From a delta proteobacterium NaphS2 (GTDB lineage Bacteria > Desulfobacterota > DSM-4660 > Desulfatiglandales > Desulfatiglandaceae): 64,000 bases of DNA. The notes below the pieces were generated by a model, which saw only the letters and a list, made by a program, of their open reading frames with translations, ran no database searches and was not told the DNA's origin. The DNA lies in NCBI GenBank assembly GCA_000179315.1, contig ADZZ01000702.1:1-64000 (forward strand). Direction: 5' to 3'. Position numbers and translations under genes: made by a program. This document shows positions 1-9,388 of the stretch, one piece after another (positions within the stretch are counted from its first letter, which is position 1; each line of letters starts with the position of its first letter).

Positions 1-52
1 TGTAGGCTTCCTCATGGGTAACATAGATACTGAACAACGTTTTGATATCCAT
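1..52 (-). CDS. possible start of a gene running off the window edge
   Basis: A minus-strand ATG at 52-50 opens a frame that stays open to the window edge (reads MDIKTLFSIYVTHEEAY). A GGAG lies about 11 bases upstream and the upstream neighbour on the same strand ends at 71, so it could be the next gene of the same operon. Only 17 codons are visible, so no function can be given. Confidence 0.3.
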   Translation of the reverse strand, partial: MDIKTLFSIYVTHEEAY

Positions 53-70
53 ATGTTTTTGGTCTCCATA

Positions 71-844
71 TCACGGCAATAAAAAGAAACCCAACGCTTT
101 CCGGGTGTTTCCCCACATTTCGGTTATCACCATGTGAAGAACACGTTCTATGGAACTTGCGGTTTTCCTGACGGAAACTATTTTCGCTTCAAGTTCTATG
201 GGTAAACCGTTTGGCAACAAACCGTTTATGGTGAAAAAATCCCCCACCGTACCGGGAATGTCATAATTCTTTCCCAAATTGACAATCATCGCAAGGCCAT
301 TTAAACTGATATTCTTGATCCGTCCCTCCAGGCCGGATTCATCAGGTGCATTCAGTGGACGATATTTGCAGTTGAGGTTCACTTTTTTCCTGTAATAACG
401 GCGTCTGTCTTTCGCGGCATTCGACTTTTTTTCTACTTCCTTTAATCGTTTTTTCTGATTTGTCAGCTGAATAATGTGTTTGTCCATGCGAATGGCCCTT
501 GAAAGAATCTGGTCGGAAATGTACTTGATGATAGGCGGCATCTTTTCATATTCATTTGACAGCCTGTGCATATGCCAGACTTCAACAACCGTATCTTCAA
601 TGGCGCGAACCGATGCCGAACGGTTCTCCGTTGATCTGTTCAAAAAAGTCCATTCACCGAATATATCGCCAACCCCAAGCGTAGACATTAGTATTTCCAG
701 GCCTTCCGACTCTTTGGTAACCCGGACTTTTCCTTCCAGGATTTTGTATATGGAGATACCATAGTCCCCCTGTTTGATAATAAGGTCTCCCTTTTTATAC
801 GAAAGCCTTACAATGGGAAGTGCTTCTGCAGGGTTATTTACCAT
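71..844 (-). CDS. cyclic nucleotide-binding domain + PilZ domain protein
   Basis: A 257-residue two-domain sensor protein. Residues about 10-110 form a cyclic nucleotide-binding (CAP-type) fold, with the GDIFGEW turn followed by NRSASVRA at the place of the phosphate-binding cassette. A charged helical linker rich in Lys and Arg follows (about 125-150). A PilZ domain begins with RRYYRKKV and continues to NISLNG, matching the RxxxR and (D/N)xSxxG c-di-GMP-binding signatures. The family role is to couple second messengers to motility or surface behaviour. There is no membrane segment, so it should be cytoplasmic. It lies 50 bases downstream of nadE on the same strand and is probably cotranscribed. 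Which cyclic nucleotide it binds, if any, cannot be told. Confidence 0.85.
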   Translation of the reverse strand: MVNNPAEALPIVRLSYKKGDLIIKQGDYGISIYKILEGKVRVTKESEGLEILMSTLGVGDIFGEWTFLNRSTENRSASVRAIEDTVVEVWHMHRLSNEYEKMPPIIKYISDQILSRAIRMDKHIIQLTNQKKRLKEVEKKSNAAKDRRRYYRKKVNLNCKYRPLNAPDESGLEGRIKNISLNGLAMIVNLGKNYDIPGTVGDFFTINGLLPNGLPIELEAKIVSVRKTASSIERVLHMVITEMWGNTRKALGFFLLP

Positions 845-894
845 AAAGTCTTATCTCTCCGCATTTTCTTCTGGTTTCTTTCTCCACGGGCCGG

Positions 895-2952
895 TTAATC
901 GGGGACATTCCGGCGCAGTTCCTCAAGCCATACAGTGGCTTCCGAATCACTGGGTGCGCGCCAGTCTCCCCGAGGGGAGAGGGAACCTCCCGAACCTACC
1001 TTGGGGCCGTTGGGAAGGGCGGATCTCTTAAACTGGCTGGTTTTAAAAAAGCGGTGAAGAAAGATCCTCAGCCATTTTTTGATGGCGGGTATATGGTATT
1101 CATGCCGTTGCGTTTTCGGCAGCATTTCAGGCCAAATACCGCGGTTACGGTCGCTCCAGGCATAATGGCTTAAGAAAGCCACTTTGCTGGGCCTGAAGCC
1201 GAAGCGGGTAATATAGTAAAGGTTGAAATCCTGAAGTTCATAGGGACCGATGGCGGATTCGGTTTTCTGAGAAGGTTTTGCCGGGTCGCCATGGTCGTCC
1301 GGCACCAGTTCCGGTGAGATTTCCGTTTCCGCGATGGCGGTGAGAACGGCACCGGTTTCCTTACTGAATTGGCCCGTGTTCGCCACCCATCGAATCAGAT
1401 GATGAATAAGGGTTTTGGGTACCGATCCGTTGACGTTGTAATGGGACATCTGGTCTCCAACGCCGTAAGTGCTCCATCCCAGGGCCAGCTCACTCAGATC
1501 TCCGGTGCCCAGTACAATGGCGTTGTGAAAATTGGCCAGTCTGAAAAGATGGGCGGTACGCTGCCCGGCCTGTACATTTTCGAAGGTCACATCGTAGACT
1601 TTTTCGCCCTCGGCAAAGGGGTGAACAATGTCCTTGAAAACCTGTTGGCAGGCCGGCCGGATATCGATTTCCCGGGCTGTGACGCCCAAGGCGTCCATCA
1701 ACCTGCCCGCATTGTTGCGCGTGGTCTCGCTGGTGGCAAAACCGGGCATGGTATACCCTAAAATATGGTCGCGCGGGAGACCCAGACGGTCCATGGTTTT
1801 AGCGGCGACAATCAAGGCCTGCGTGGAATCAAGCCCGCCCGATACGCCGATGACGACTTTCTTGACACCGGCGGCCGACATCCGCTTCATCAAACCCTGA
1901 ACCTGGATGTTGTAAACCTCATAACAGCGGTCATCGCGCGCGGACGTTTCATCGGGCACAAAGGGAAAGCGGGATATATTGCGCTCTAACGGTAGCATGT
2001 TCAGAGGGACATTGAAATTAAAAGGGATCCGGTGCATTGCGGCAAGTCGCTCGCGATGTTCCATCACCGAATCCTGAAAGCTGGTTGTGCGCATGCGATC
2101 CTGCTGCAGTCGTTCCAAATCAATGTCGGCAAAAATGATCTGTTCCTCCGTTTGAAAACGGTCCGTTTCGGCCAGCAACACCTGGTTTTCACAGATCATG
2201 GCATAGCCGTCCCAGGCGAGATCCGTAGTGGATTCCCCATAACCGGCAGCGGAATAGAGGTATGCTGAAACGCATTTGGCGGACTGGGATACGCAAAGCA
2301 TACGCCGATAATCGGTTTTGCCTACGGTGATGTTGCTGGCGGACATGTTGGCCAATACCGTGGCGCCGGCCAGTGCTCCGTAAGCGCTGGGGGGAATGGG
2401 GACCCACATGTCTTCACAGATTTCCACATGCAGTGAAAATCCTTCCAGGTTTTCAGCTTCAAAAATCAGGTTGTTGCCGAAAGGAACAAATTGGCCCTGA
2501 AACCGGACCATGGATTCCAGAGCACAGCGGGCGGATACGAACTGACGTTTTTCGTAATACTCCCGGTAGTTGGGGAGGTATGTTTTCGGTACAATTCCGA
2601 GCACTTCCCCATGGTAGATGACAAGCGCGCAGTTGAACAGCTTTCCCTGAAAGCGAAGGGGCGCCCCCACCAGCAACACGGGAGACAGGTCCCGGCTTTC
2701 CTCGATGAACTCCTCAAGGTTAATACGAACCGCATCCAACAGCGCATCCTGGTGGAACAGGTCTTCATTGGTGTACGCGGAAAATCCCATTTCCGGAAAA
2801 AGAACCAACGCGGCGTGATGGTCGGATGCACGCCGGGCGAGACGTAAGGTACATGCCATGTTGTATGCCGGATCGGCCACGCGAAGCGAGGGAACGCAGA
2901 CAGCCGAACGGATAAATCCGTGCGAATAGATGGAATGAAAAGGCAGGGGCAT
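895..2952 (-). CDS. nadE: glutamine-dependent NAD+ synthetase
   Basis: Catalyses the last step of NAD biosynthesis, amidating deamido-NAD with ammonia released from glutamine and using ATP. At 685 residues it has the normal length of the two-domain form. The N-terminal nitrilase-type glutaminase carries the Glu of LFPEMGF (about residue 54), the Lys of [17 protein letters not shown] and the Cys of VEICEDMW. The C-terminal synthetase domain has the ATP-pyrophosphatase loop VSGGLDST near residue 370. The C terminus [20 protein letters not shown] matches long glutamine-dependent NadE proteins. The start MPLPFHSIY places the first beta strand about 15 residues in. Cytoplasmic enzyme; the cNMP/PilZ gene follows it directly. 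Confidence 0.97.
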   Translation of the reverse strand: MPLPFHSIYSHGFIRSAVCVPSLRVADPAYNMACTLRLARRASDHHAALVLFPEMGFSAYTNEDLFHQDALLDAVRINLEEFIEESRDLSPVLLVGAPLRFQGKLFNCALVIYHGEVLGIVPKTYLPNYREYYEKRQFVSARCALESMVRFQGQFVPFGNNLIFEAENLEGFSLHVEICEDMWVPIPPSAYGALAGATVLANMSASNITVGKTDYRRMLCVSQSAKCVSAYLYSAAGYGESTTDLAWDGYAMICENQVLLAETDRFQTEEQIIFADIDLERLQQDRMRTTSFQDSVMEHRERLAAMHRIPFNFNVPLNMLPLERNISRFPFVPDETSARDDRCYEVYNIQVQGLMKRMSAAGVKKVVIGVSGGLDSTQALIVAAKTMDRLGLPRDHILGYTMPGFATSETTRNNAGRLMDALGVTAREIDIRPACQQVFKDIVHPFAEGEKVYDVTFENVQAGQRTAHLFRLANFHNAIVLGTGDLSELALGWSTYGVGDQMSHYNVNGSVPKTLIHHLIRWVANTGQFSKETGAVLTAIAETEISPELVPDDHGDPAKPSQKTESAIGPYELQDFNLYYITRFGFRPSKVAFLSHYAWSDRNRGIWPEMLPKTQRHEYHIPAIKKWLRIFLHRFFKTSQFKRSALPNGPKVGSGGSLSPRGDWRAPSDSEATVWLEELRRNVPD

Positions 2953-3146
2953 AAAAAGCTCCGGTAAGGGTAAGCCTGTTTTAGGTGTCGGTCAATTGCA
3001 CCGGAATCTTTATATCATGGGGTATTTAAAAAACGCAAGGGTGGGCAACCGGTTATCAAGATGAAAAAGCTGATTTTTTGGAATCGATCTGATATGATGC
3101 TGTCCTGAATTTTGTTCGCGTGATGAAAAAGGAAGAGGTCCGAAGT

Positions 3147-3368
3147 ATGAAATTGTGGGCGATCGGCATCGGTGCGTTTATATTGTTCTGGGTGAGCATG
3201 TTTGTGTCGGATTTTATCCTGAGAAAGATCAGACGGCCCAAAATCATCGGGTTTTTGTTGGTCTTGCTGGCAGCCTTGATCGCATTTGAGTTCTATGATC
3301 AGAACCAGCTGGTGGCGGGCATTTCGGTCTTTATCGGATTTGCAGGCGCCAGGATATTGATGAAATAG
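3147..3368 (+). CDS. small two-helix membrane protein, unknown function
   Basis: About 73 residues from ATG 3147, which has GAGG upstream; an upstream in-frame ATG at 3120 is possible but has a weaker context. Two hydrophobic stretches (AIGIGAFILFWVSMFVSDFIL and IIGFLLVLLAALIAFEFY) are separated by a basic RKIRRPK turn, and a third weaker segment lies near the C terminus. It is followed 80 bases later by the LUD-domain gene on the same strand. The family was not recognised; it is an inner-membrane protein by composition. Confidence 0.6.
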   Translation: MKLWAIGIGAFILFWVSMFVSDFILRKIRRPKIIGFLLVLLAALIAFEFYDQNQLVAGISVFIGFAGARILMK

Positions 3369-3448
3369 CAAAGACAAAATGGGCGTGATATTTGCTCCGG
3401 TAATGCGAAAGGTCATTCAATACAAGGGAGATACAAGGAGATAAAATA

Positions 3449-4102
3449 ATGGAAAAACCGATTTCGAATTACTGGCAACTTCGTCTTGGAAATCTGAAAG
3501 CGGCACTTGAAGCCAATAATTTTGAAGCTTTCATCGCACAAAATGCCCGTGAAGCCGGTCGGCTGGTGATGGACAAACTTCTGCCCAAAATTGCGCCCAA
3601 ATCCATTTCCTGGGGCGGGTCCATGACCTTTGTGGCATCGGAACTCTACGACATGCTCAAGAGCTACAAAAATGCCGAGATTCTGGATACCTTTGATAAA
3701 TCGTTATCCCCTGAAGAAAGCCTGGAAAGAAGAAGGCAATCGCTTCTGGCGGATCTTTTTGTCACCGGGAGCAATGCGGTGACCCGTTCCGGTGAATTGG
3801 TGAATCTGGACATGATCGGAAACCGTGTGGCGGGCATCACCTTTGGTCCCAGAAACGTGGTGGTGATGGTGGGTCGCAACAAAATTGTGGCGGATCTGGA
3901 TGCCGCCATCGAGCGCATCAAAGACTACGCCGCCCCGGTGAATGCCATGCGGCTGGACAAAAAAACGCCGTGCGCCAAAACAGGAGCGTGTGAAGAATGC
4001 AAAAGCCCGGAGCGCAGTTGCAACAGTTGGACCATTACGCAGAAATCCTTTCCCAAAGGACGTATAAAGGTGGTCCTGATCAATGAAAATTTGGGTTTGT
4101 AA
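3449..4102 (+). CDS. LUD-domain protein (lactate utilization LutC/YkgG-like)
   Basis: A 217-residue member of the LUD family, related to LutC/YkgG and to the N-terminal part of LutB. The start has an AAGGAG site 8 bases upstream. Family features include the SWGGSMTFVASEL stretch (about residues 51-63), the GSNAVTRSGELVNLDMIGNRVAG segment (about 108-130) and the GPRNVVVMVGRNKIV strand-turn. The C terminus has a Cys cluster (CAKTGACEECKSPERSCNSW) that could bind a metal or cluster. LUD proteins take part in oxidation of lactate or other hydroxyacids, but stand-alone copies in anaerobes are mostly uncharacterised. No lutA or lutB partner is nearby. Confidence 0.85.
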   Translation: MEKPISNYWQLRLGNLKAALEANNFEAFIAQNAREAGRLVMDKLLPKIAPKSISWGGSMTFVASELYDMLKSYKNAEILDTFDKSLSPEESLERRRQSLLADLFVTGSNAVTRSGELVNLDMIGNRVAGITFGPRNVVVMVGRNKIVADLDAAIERIKDYAAPVNAMRLDKKTPCAKTGACEECKSPERSCNSWTITQKSFPKGRIKVVLINENLGL

Positions 4103-4255
4103 CGGCCTCATGGTCGTAGAAACATTGCCGTAATGTAATCTTCCTGAACGGTTCCGAGGGTTTTTTATTTACACCGTGATCGGTTCCGATTATCATGGGT
4201 TGCAAAATCCAACCGATATTTTTTGGAACCGTTTTAGAAATTTGAAAACGCCATA

Positions 4256-4774
4256 ATGACTGAGGCAGACCTTAACAAAGACAACAACAGCGATGAGGGC
4301 GCCGTTCCGGATTTCATGTCAGGAATGGTAGACGATCTGGAATACATTCCAAGGAACGAAAGGCTCGGGCGCGCGGGTCGTTCAAAACGCAGGCAAAACA
4401 AGAAATGGGCGCTGGCCGTTGCACTGGGCGCCATTGTTCTGGTTGTCGTATTGGCCATGGCCTTTGATAGGGAGAACCCGCCACGGGGCGCCGTGGCGGA
4501 TTTGGACGTCAGCTTCACGCGAATTGAGGGGCGGTTAAAGGCACTGGAAGAGAAAATCGCTCACCTTGAAGAGCGCATGGGTTCCGAAATCCTTGAAAAG
4601 AAAACCGCCCTGTCCGGATCCCGGAAGCAATATCACACCGTTGTTTCCGGCGACAGCCTTTCCGCCATTGCTACCAAATACGGCCTTACGGTGGATATCC
4701 TGTGTAAATTGAACCGGATTTCAGTGGATCAACCCATCAAACCGAACCAGGTTTTATTGGTTTCCCCCAACTAA
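4256..4774 (+). CDS. membrane-anchored LysM-domain protein
   Basis: A 172-residue protein. The first ~55 residues are charged and cytoplasmic, ending in a basic RSKRRQNKK. A single membrane segment (WALAVALGAIVLVVVLAMAF) follows, then a coiled-coil-like stretch (RIEGRLKALEEKIAHLEERMG). The C-terminal LysM domain starts at YHTVVSGDSLSAIATKYGL and ends at QVLLVSPN. LysM binds peptidoglycan, so the protein probably spans the inner membrane and touches the cell wall. No catalytic domain is present. It is convergent with panE, with only 10 bases between the stop codons. Confidence 0.8.
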   Translation: MTEADLNKDNNSDEGAVPDFMSGMVDDLEYIPRNERLGRAGRSKRRQNKKWALAVALGAIVLVVVLAMAFDRENPPRGAVADLDVSFTRIEGRLKALEEKIAHLEERMGSEILEKKTALSGSRKQYHTVVSGDSLSAIATKYGLTVDILCKLNRISVDQPIKPNQVLLVSPN

Positions 4775-4784
4775 AAAAAAGCCG

Positions 4785-5714
4785 CTATGATCTTGTCACG
4801 GTCTCCCGGTAGGAATCCTGAAGCGCAGCCACCAGGCAGCTCAGCGTGAAATTAACGGGTGTCGGAATGCCCAGGCTTTCTCCTTCAGTCACAATGGCCC
4901 CGTTGATAAACTGAATTTCAGTAGCCCGTTCAGCCATGACATCCTGCAGCATGGAAGCGATGTTGTCGGCAGTACCCCGGCATACTTCCAGGACTCTTTT
5001 CATGGGATCGGGAAACGGCAGCCGGATGCCTTTAAGATCGGCGACACGAACGGCTTCATCAATGGCCTTCTTCATTACCTGGCGTGTTCCCGCAATTTCC
5101 GGCAGACGGCCGTTTTTGACCTTCGTAATGGCAGCCAGGGCGTTGATGCCCACATTGATGATCAGTTTGCCCCAGATCAGGTTTTCCACCGCGTCAACGG
5201 CGCTGATGTCAAAGCCGGCATCGGAAAAGGCGGAAACAATATCAGCCGCCGGTCCTCCTTCGGTTCCCGCGGGTCCGACAATGGTGGGGCCCCGACCGGC
5301 ATGCCGCACATGGCCGGGACCGAGAAGTGTTGCGCCTTCCGCGGTGACGCCTCCCAGGACCTGCCGGTCGCCCAGTCTCTTTTTGAGGGTTTCAAGGTTG
5401 CCGAGGCCGTTTTGGAGGGTGAGCACCGCAACATCGGGATCCAGCCAGTCGGAAAGGGTTTTGGCGACTTTCTCCGTCTGGTAGGCTTTGACGCAGATCA
5501 GCGCCACATGGATTTTCTGTATCGGTTTTTCCGTCACGGCACTAACATGCGCTTTGAAGTCTCCTCCCACCCCTTCAAGGATGATGCCGTTACGGTTGAT
5601 GTTACTTGCCCGGTCTGCTTTATGATCGAGAACAATCACCTGATGCCCGGCTTTTTTAAGGTGCCCGGCGAAAAGGCACCCCATTGCCCCCGGTCCCACA
5701 ATTAAGAAATTCAT
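4785..5714 (-). CDS. panE: 2-dehydropantoate 2-reductase
   Basis: Reduces 2-dehydropantoate to pantoate with NADPH in pantothenate and coenzyme A biosynthesis. The 309 residues start with the Rossmann motif MNFLIVGPGAMGCLFAG. The family segments VALICVKAYQTEKV and LQNGLGNLETLK follow. The IWGKLIINVGINALAAI helix carries the expected catalytic Lys, and a C-terminal helical domain contains EIQFINGAIV. It lies 96 bases downstream of panB on the same strand, which supplies its substrate, so this is ketopantoate reductase rather than a generic dehydrogenase. Confidence 0.93.
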   Translation of the reverse strand: MNFLIVGPGAMGCLFAGHLKKAGHQVIVLDHKADRASNINRNGIILEGVGGDFKAHVSAVTEKPIQKIHVALICVKAYQTEKVAKTLSDWLDPDVAVLTLQNGLGNLETLKKRLGDRQVLGGVTAEGATLLGPGHVRHAGRGPTIVGPAGTEGGPAADIVSAFSDAGFDISAVDAVENLIWGKLIINVGINALAAITKVKNGRLPEIAGTRQVMKKAIDEAVRVADLKGIRLPFPDPMKRVLEVCRGTADNIASMLQDVMAERATEIQFINGAIVTEGESLGIPTPVNFTLSCLVAALQDSYRETVTRS

Positions 5715-5810
5715 GATAGGGCTCCCAACCTATTGGCTGCAAACAGCCAAAGAATCCGGTCCGAAAACGGTTTTTCGACATCCCGATTTCGAACACCGCA
5801 TTTCGCAATG

Positions 5811-6644
5811 CTAAATTTTTTCCGCTTCCTCCTCTTTCATGGAAAAACTGTGCTCCGGGCCCGGAAACGTTCCCCCCTCAACTTCCTGCCGGTATTGGAT
5901 CAGCGCTTCGCGGATCTGCGGCGCCAGATTGACATACTGTTTAACCATTTTGGGTGTGAACCGTTCAAAGAGCCCGACCAGGTCGTGGTAGACCAGCACT
6001 TGACCGTCACAATATTTGCCGGCGCCGATACCGATGGTTGGAATCTCAAGTTCATCCGTTATCTTTTTTGCCACCAGATCGGGGATACATTCCAGAACGA
6101 TCATGAAAGCGCCTGCCGCTTCCAGGTCCTTGGCCGACTGAACCAGTTTCTTGGCGCCTTCGGCATCTTTTCCCTGAACTTTGAAGCCGCTCAATTTTGT
6201 TGCGGTCTGGGGCGTTAAGCCAATGTGTGCACAGACAGGGATTCCCGCTGCGGTAATGGCTTCAACCACCGGGACCATTTCCGTTCCGCCTTCCAGCTTA
6301 ACACACTCGCATCCTGCTTCCTTGATGAACCGGCCGGCGTTTTCCACGGCTTTTTCGATACTTACCTGATAAGACATAAAGGGCATGTCACCGATTACAA
6401 AAGCCCGTTTTGCGCCTCTGCAAACGGCTTTGCAGTGGTGAATCATTTCATCCATGGTTACGGGAACGGTGGAATCGTAGCCCAGGACCACCATGCCAAG
6501 AGAATCTCCAACCAGAATCGTGTCAATTTCAGCCTGATCCACCAGGCTCGCGGTCGGGTAATCATAGGCGGTCATCATGGAGATTTTTTGGCCTGCCTGC
6601 ATTTTTTTTTGTAAGTCACCAATCGTTATTTTTTTATCGGCCAT
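5811..6644 (-). CDS. panB: 3-methyl-2-oxobutanoate hydroxymethyltransferase
   Basis: Transfers a hydroxymethyl group from 5,10-methylene-tetrahydrofolate to 2-oxoisovalerate to give ketopantoate, the first committed step to pantothenate. The 277 residues have the family landmarks: KISMMTAYDYPTASLVDQA, ILVGDSLGMVVLGYDSTVPV, VIGDMPFMSYQ, VKLEGG, AHIGLTPQT and the IPTIGIGAGKYCDGQVLVYHDLVGL block. The start has an AAGGAGGAAT site directly upstream on the minus strand. It forms a probable two-gene operon with panE. A minus-strand terminator-like hairpin stands in its upstream region (6752-6785). Confidence 0.96.
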   Translation of the reverse strand: MADKKITIGDLQKKMQAGQKISMMTAYDYPTASLVDQAEIDTILVGDSLGMVVLGYDSTVPVTMDEMIHHCKAVCRGAKRAFVIGDMPFMSYQVSIEKAVENAGRFIKEAGCECVKLEGGTEMVPVVEAITAAGIPVCAHIGLTPQTATKLSGFKVQGKDAEGAKKLVQSAKDLEAAGAFMIVLECIPDLVAKKITDELEIPTIGIGAGKYCDGQVLVYHDLVGLFERFTPKMVKQYVNLAPQIREALIQYRQEVEGGTFPGPEHSFSMKEEEAEKI

Positions 6645-6751
6645 CTTGATTCCTCCTTTGCCGGACTTTCATTTTATATTATAAAATAGCGGCGACATGC
6701 CATTTTTCCTGCAAAACGTTTGAGGTCGGACATCTGAATAGCGTGCTAAAC

Positions 6752-6785
6752 AAAAAAGGGCCTTTCGGGGATAACCAAAAGACCC
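6752..6785 (-). terminator. terminator-like hairpin upstream of panB
   Basis: On the minus strand GGGTCTTT pairs with AAAGGCCC (one G-U pair, plus an inner GG/CC) around a short loop and is followed by six T residues. It is upstream of panB on the same strand, so it could end a short transcript or act as an attenuator in the panB leader. A TTGACA box on the minus strand at 6860-6855 could start that transcript, but no good -10 hexamer at ideal spacing is visible. The rest of the 6645-7053 gap holds only the pilT promoter. Confidence 0.5.
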
Positions 6786-6969
6786 ATTGGCTTCATAGAT
6801 AGGCATATCCTTTTACGATCATAATGAAAATGGCTTATCAAAGGCGCAACGGCTTGTCAACACAATTCCTTAAAAGCAAGGGGTGAGAGGTGCGTAAAAA
6901 GTATTCATACAGCCGTGATTCAGCATTTTTTTAAAGCAGTTACAAAGCCATGATGGACGGTTTTTAAGG

Positions 6970-6996
6970 TTGACATGACGAACGTCTCTGTATAAT
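6970..6996 (+). promoter_or_regulatory. sigma70-type promoter of the pilT operon
   Basis: TTGACA (6970-6975) and TATAAT (6991-6996) are both perfect hexamers but the spacer is short at 15 bases. They lie about 58 bases before the pilT start, which itself has AGGAAG as ribosome site. Confidence 0.6.
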
Positions 6997-7053
6997 GATT
7001 CCTAAAAATTTGCCAAGTGGTCTTAAAGCAACTATTAAGGTAGGAAGAACAAT

Positions 7054-8136
7054 ATGGCGCAAATTGACGCATTTTTCAGGTTGATGAATGATCAAGGGGC
7101 ATCGGACCTTCACCTGATGTCGGGGCAACAGCCCATCTTGAGAATACAGGGCGATCTTGAGCGGGTCAAATACAAGATTCTCGATAATGATGGCTTGAAA
7201 GCAATGCTTTATGAAATTGCGCCGGAAGAGAAAGTAAAGGTTTTTGAAGAAACGGGAGACGTGGATTTTGCCTATGAAATTCCCGAACTGGCCCGTTATC
7301 GCGCCAATTTTTTCCAACAAAAAAATGGTGTGGGAGCGGTTTTCAGGGAGATTCCCTCAGAAATTCTCACCTGTGAGCAATTGGGTTTGCCACCTGTCAT
7401 AAGACGCCTTGCCTCTTTGCCCAGGGGCCTTGTACTGGTTACCGGTCCCACCGGGAGTGGAAAATCAACCACCCTGGCCGCCATCGTGGATGAGGCCAAC
7501 AAAACCCGAAAAGACCATATTCTGACCATTGAAGATCCCATTGAGTTTGTCCACAAAAGCCGGAAGGCCATCATCAATCACAGAGAGGTGGGGCTCCACA
7601 CCCGGTCCTTTGCTGCGGCTTTGAGGGGGGCGCTGAGGGAAGACCCGGACATTATCCTGGTGGGGGAAATGCGGGATTTGGAAACCATATCGCTGGCCAT
7701 TGAAGCCTCGGCCACGGGGCATCTGGTTTTCGGAACCCTTCATACCACCAGCGCCGCCAAGACTGTAGACCGGGTGATTGAGGTGTTTCCCACCAATGAG
7801 CAGGAGCAGATCCGCAACACGCTTTCAGACGGGCTCAGGGCTGTCGTCGCTCAGAATCTTTTCAAGCGGATCGACAAGAAAGCCCGCGTGGCGGCGCTGG
7901 AAATCATGATTGCCAATCCGGCGGTGAGGAACCTGATTCGTGAGGGAAAAACATTTCAGATTCCATCCATGATGCAGACCGGAAAAAAATACGGCATGCA
8001 GACCCTGGATGATGCCATTATGGAACATCTTAAAAAAGGGAGAATCAGCGGTGACGATGCCTACAGCAAGTCCAATGACAAGGCGAAATTTCTTCCTTAT
8101 CTGAAAAATCCGCCCCAGGATTTTACGGAAGTGTAA
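7054..8136 (+). CDS. pilT: type IV pilus retraction ATPase PilT
   Basis: Hexameric cytoplasmic ATPase that powers pilus depolymerisation and twitching. The 360 residues have the normal length. The start MAQIDAFFRLMNDQGASDLHLM is the usual PilT opening. Walker A GPTGSGKST is near residue 131, the Asp box is HILTIEDPIEFVH, Walker B is DPDIILVGEMRD, and the His box is GHLVFGTLHTTSA. The sequence AVRNLIREGK near residue 290 matches the AIRNLIRE motif required for retraction. It is the first gene of a four-gene run behind a consensus promoter and is followed by a second, more divergent PilT paralogue. Confidence 0.95.
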   Translation: MAQIDAFFRLMNDQGASDLHLMSGQQPILRIQGDLERVKYKILDNDGLKAMLYEIAPEEKVKVFEETGDVDFAYEIPELARYRANFFQQKNGVGAVFREIPSEILTCEQLGLPPVIRRLASLPRGLVLVTGPTGSGKSTTLAAIVDEANKTRKDHILTIEDPIEFVHKSRKAIINHREVGLHTRSFAAALRGALREDPDIILVGEMRDLETISLAIEASATGHLVFGTLHTTSAAKTVDRVIEVFPTNEQEQIRNTLSDGLRAVVAQNLFKRIDKKARVAALEIMIANPAVRNLIREGKTFQIPSMMQTGKKYGMQTLDDAIMEHLKKGRISGDDAYSKSNDKAKFLPYLKNPPQDFTEV

Positions 8137-8141
8137 GGGTG

Positions 8142-8158
8142 TTTTCAAGACTTGAAAA
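8142..8158. repeat. perfect inverted repeat between the two pilT paralogues
   Basis: TTTTCAAG and CTTGAAAA are perfect 8-base arms around a single A, in the 61-base gap between the two ATPase genes. It could be an operator, a processing hairpin or part of a weak terminator. No T-run follows on either strand. Confidence 0.4.
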
Positions 8159-8197
8159 TTCGGGCTTCGGGACCTCGAAGACTGAGGAGATTTTACC

Positions 8198-9370
8198 ATG
8201 AAACAGCAAGAGCTTGACTATATATTGACCTCGATGCTGAAGGCTTATGACAATGTATCGGACCTTAATTTTACCGTGGACAAACCCTGCCAGGTGGAAG
8301 CTTCGGGGCAGCTGAAACCGGTCCTGGGCGGGCCGCTTCCGAAGAAATTGACGCCGTTTCAAACCGAGTCCATCGCGCTTAATCTCATCAAAGGGGATCG
8401 TCGGTTGCTCAAGAACCTGCTTTCCCAGGGATCCTGTGACATTTCCTATCAATTGGCGGGAAAGGCCCGTTTCAGGGTGAACATTTTTTCTCAGAGGGGA
8501 TGCTATTCCGTCGTCATGCGACAGTTGTCCACGCGGGTGCCGACGATCAAGGAGATGGGGCTGCCGAACGCGTTTTACAAAATGGCCGAAGAAAGAAACG
8601 GCATCGTTCTGGTAACCGGCGCCACGGGCTCCGGTAAAAGTACCTCGCTGGCGGCTGTTCTGGATCAAATCAATGAGGAAAAATCCGTTCATGTGGTGAC
8701 GCTGGAAGATCCCGTGGAATATTTGCACTCTCAGAAGCGGTCGACTTTCAACCACCGTGAATTGGGTGTTGATTTCGACAGCTTTGCTTCCGGTCTGAGA
8801 GCTGCATTGCGGCAGGCGCCCAAGGTTATCCTGGTGGGGGAGATACGGGACAGGGAGACCGCGGAAATCGCGTTGACAGCCGCCGAAACCGGCCACCTCG
8901 TGTTCAGCACACTGCATACGGTGGATGCGGGCCAGACCATCAACCGTTTTATCGGTCTGTTTGATCAGGAAGATGAAAACCTGGTTCGAGTGCGACTGGC
9001 GGATACGGTTCGCTGGGTTGCCAGCCAGCGGCTTCTCCCCAAAGTAGGGGGCGGCCGCATCGCCGCCTTTGAAATCATGTCCGCCAACCTGCGGGTCAAG
9101 GAGGCCATTTTGAACGGTGAAAGCGAAGGAAAAACATTTTACGAAATGATTCAAACCGGCAATGCGTTCCATATGATGAGCTTCGATCAATCAATCATGG
9201 GACTTTACAAGGAAGGCCTGATTACGGAAGAAACCGCCATGAGTTATGCATCCAGAAAAGCTATTGTAAGCCGCGGCATTGATTCCATAAAATCGGCCAG
9301 GGGTGAAAAGACCACCACCATTGAGAACTTGACGGTGGACACTGGATATGGGAAAAAAGGTAAGCTCTAG
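8198..9370 (+). CDS. PilT/PilU-family ATPase, second copy
   Basis: A 390-residue paralogue of the preceding PilT. Walker A is GATGSGKSTS near residue 141, the Asp box is VVTLEDPVEYLH, Walker B is APKVILVGEIRD, and the His box is GHLVFSTLHTVDA. The AIRNLIRE-type motif is replaced by LRVKEAILNGESEG, so it resembles PilU or other accessory retraction motors. The start has GAGGAG 9 bases upstream. A C-terminal extension of about 30 residues is rich in Lys and Ser. It probably assists PilT. The exact subtype cannot be fixed without a phylogeny. Confidence 0.88.
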   Translation: MKQQELDYILTSMLKAYDNVSDLNFTVDKPCQVEASGQLKPVLGGPLPKKLTPFQTESIALNLIKGDRRLLKNLLSQGSCDISYQLAGKARFRVNIFSQRGCYSVVMRQLSTRVPTIKEMGLPNAFYKMAEERNGIVLVTGATGSGKSTSLAAVLDQINEEKSVHVVTLEDPVEYLHSQKRSTFNHRELGVDFDSFASGLRAALRQAPKVILVGEIRDRETAEIALTAAETGHLVFSTLHTVDAGQTINRFIGLFDQEDENLVRVRLADTVRWVASQRLLPKVGGGRIAAFEIMSANLRVKEAILNGESEGKTFYEMIQTGNAFHMMSFDQSIMGLYKEGLITEETAMSYASRKAIVSRGIDSIKSARGEKTTTIENLTVDTGYGKKGKL

Positions 9371-9388
9371 CGGGTAAGGAGAAAAAGA

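Noticed and set aside
6645-7053. c-di-GMP riboswitch before the pilT operon
   Set aside because: The gap was read for the GEMM-type conserved bases because of the pilus context, but they are not present in the right order.
8123-9190. Minus-strand open frame of 355 codons opposite the second PilT paralogue
   Set aside because: The plus-strand protein has every PilT motif, and the minus frame has none.
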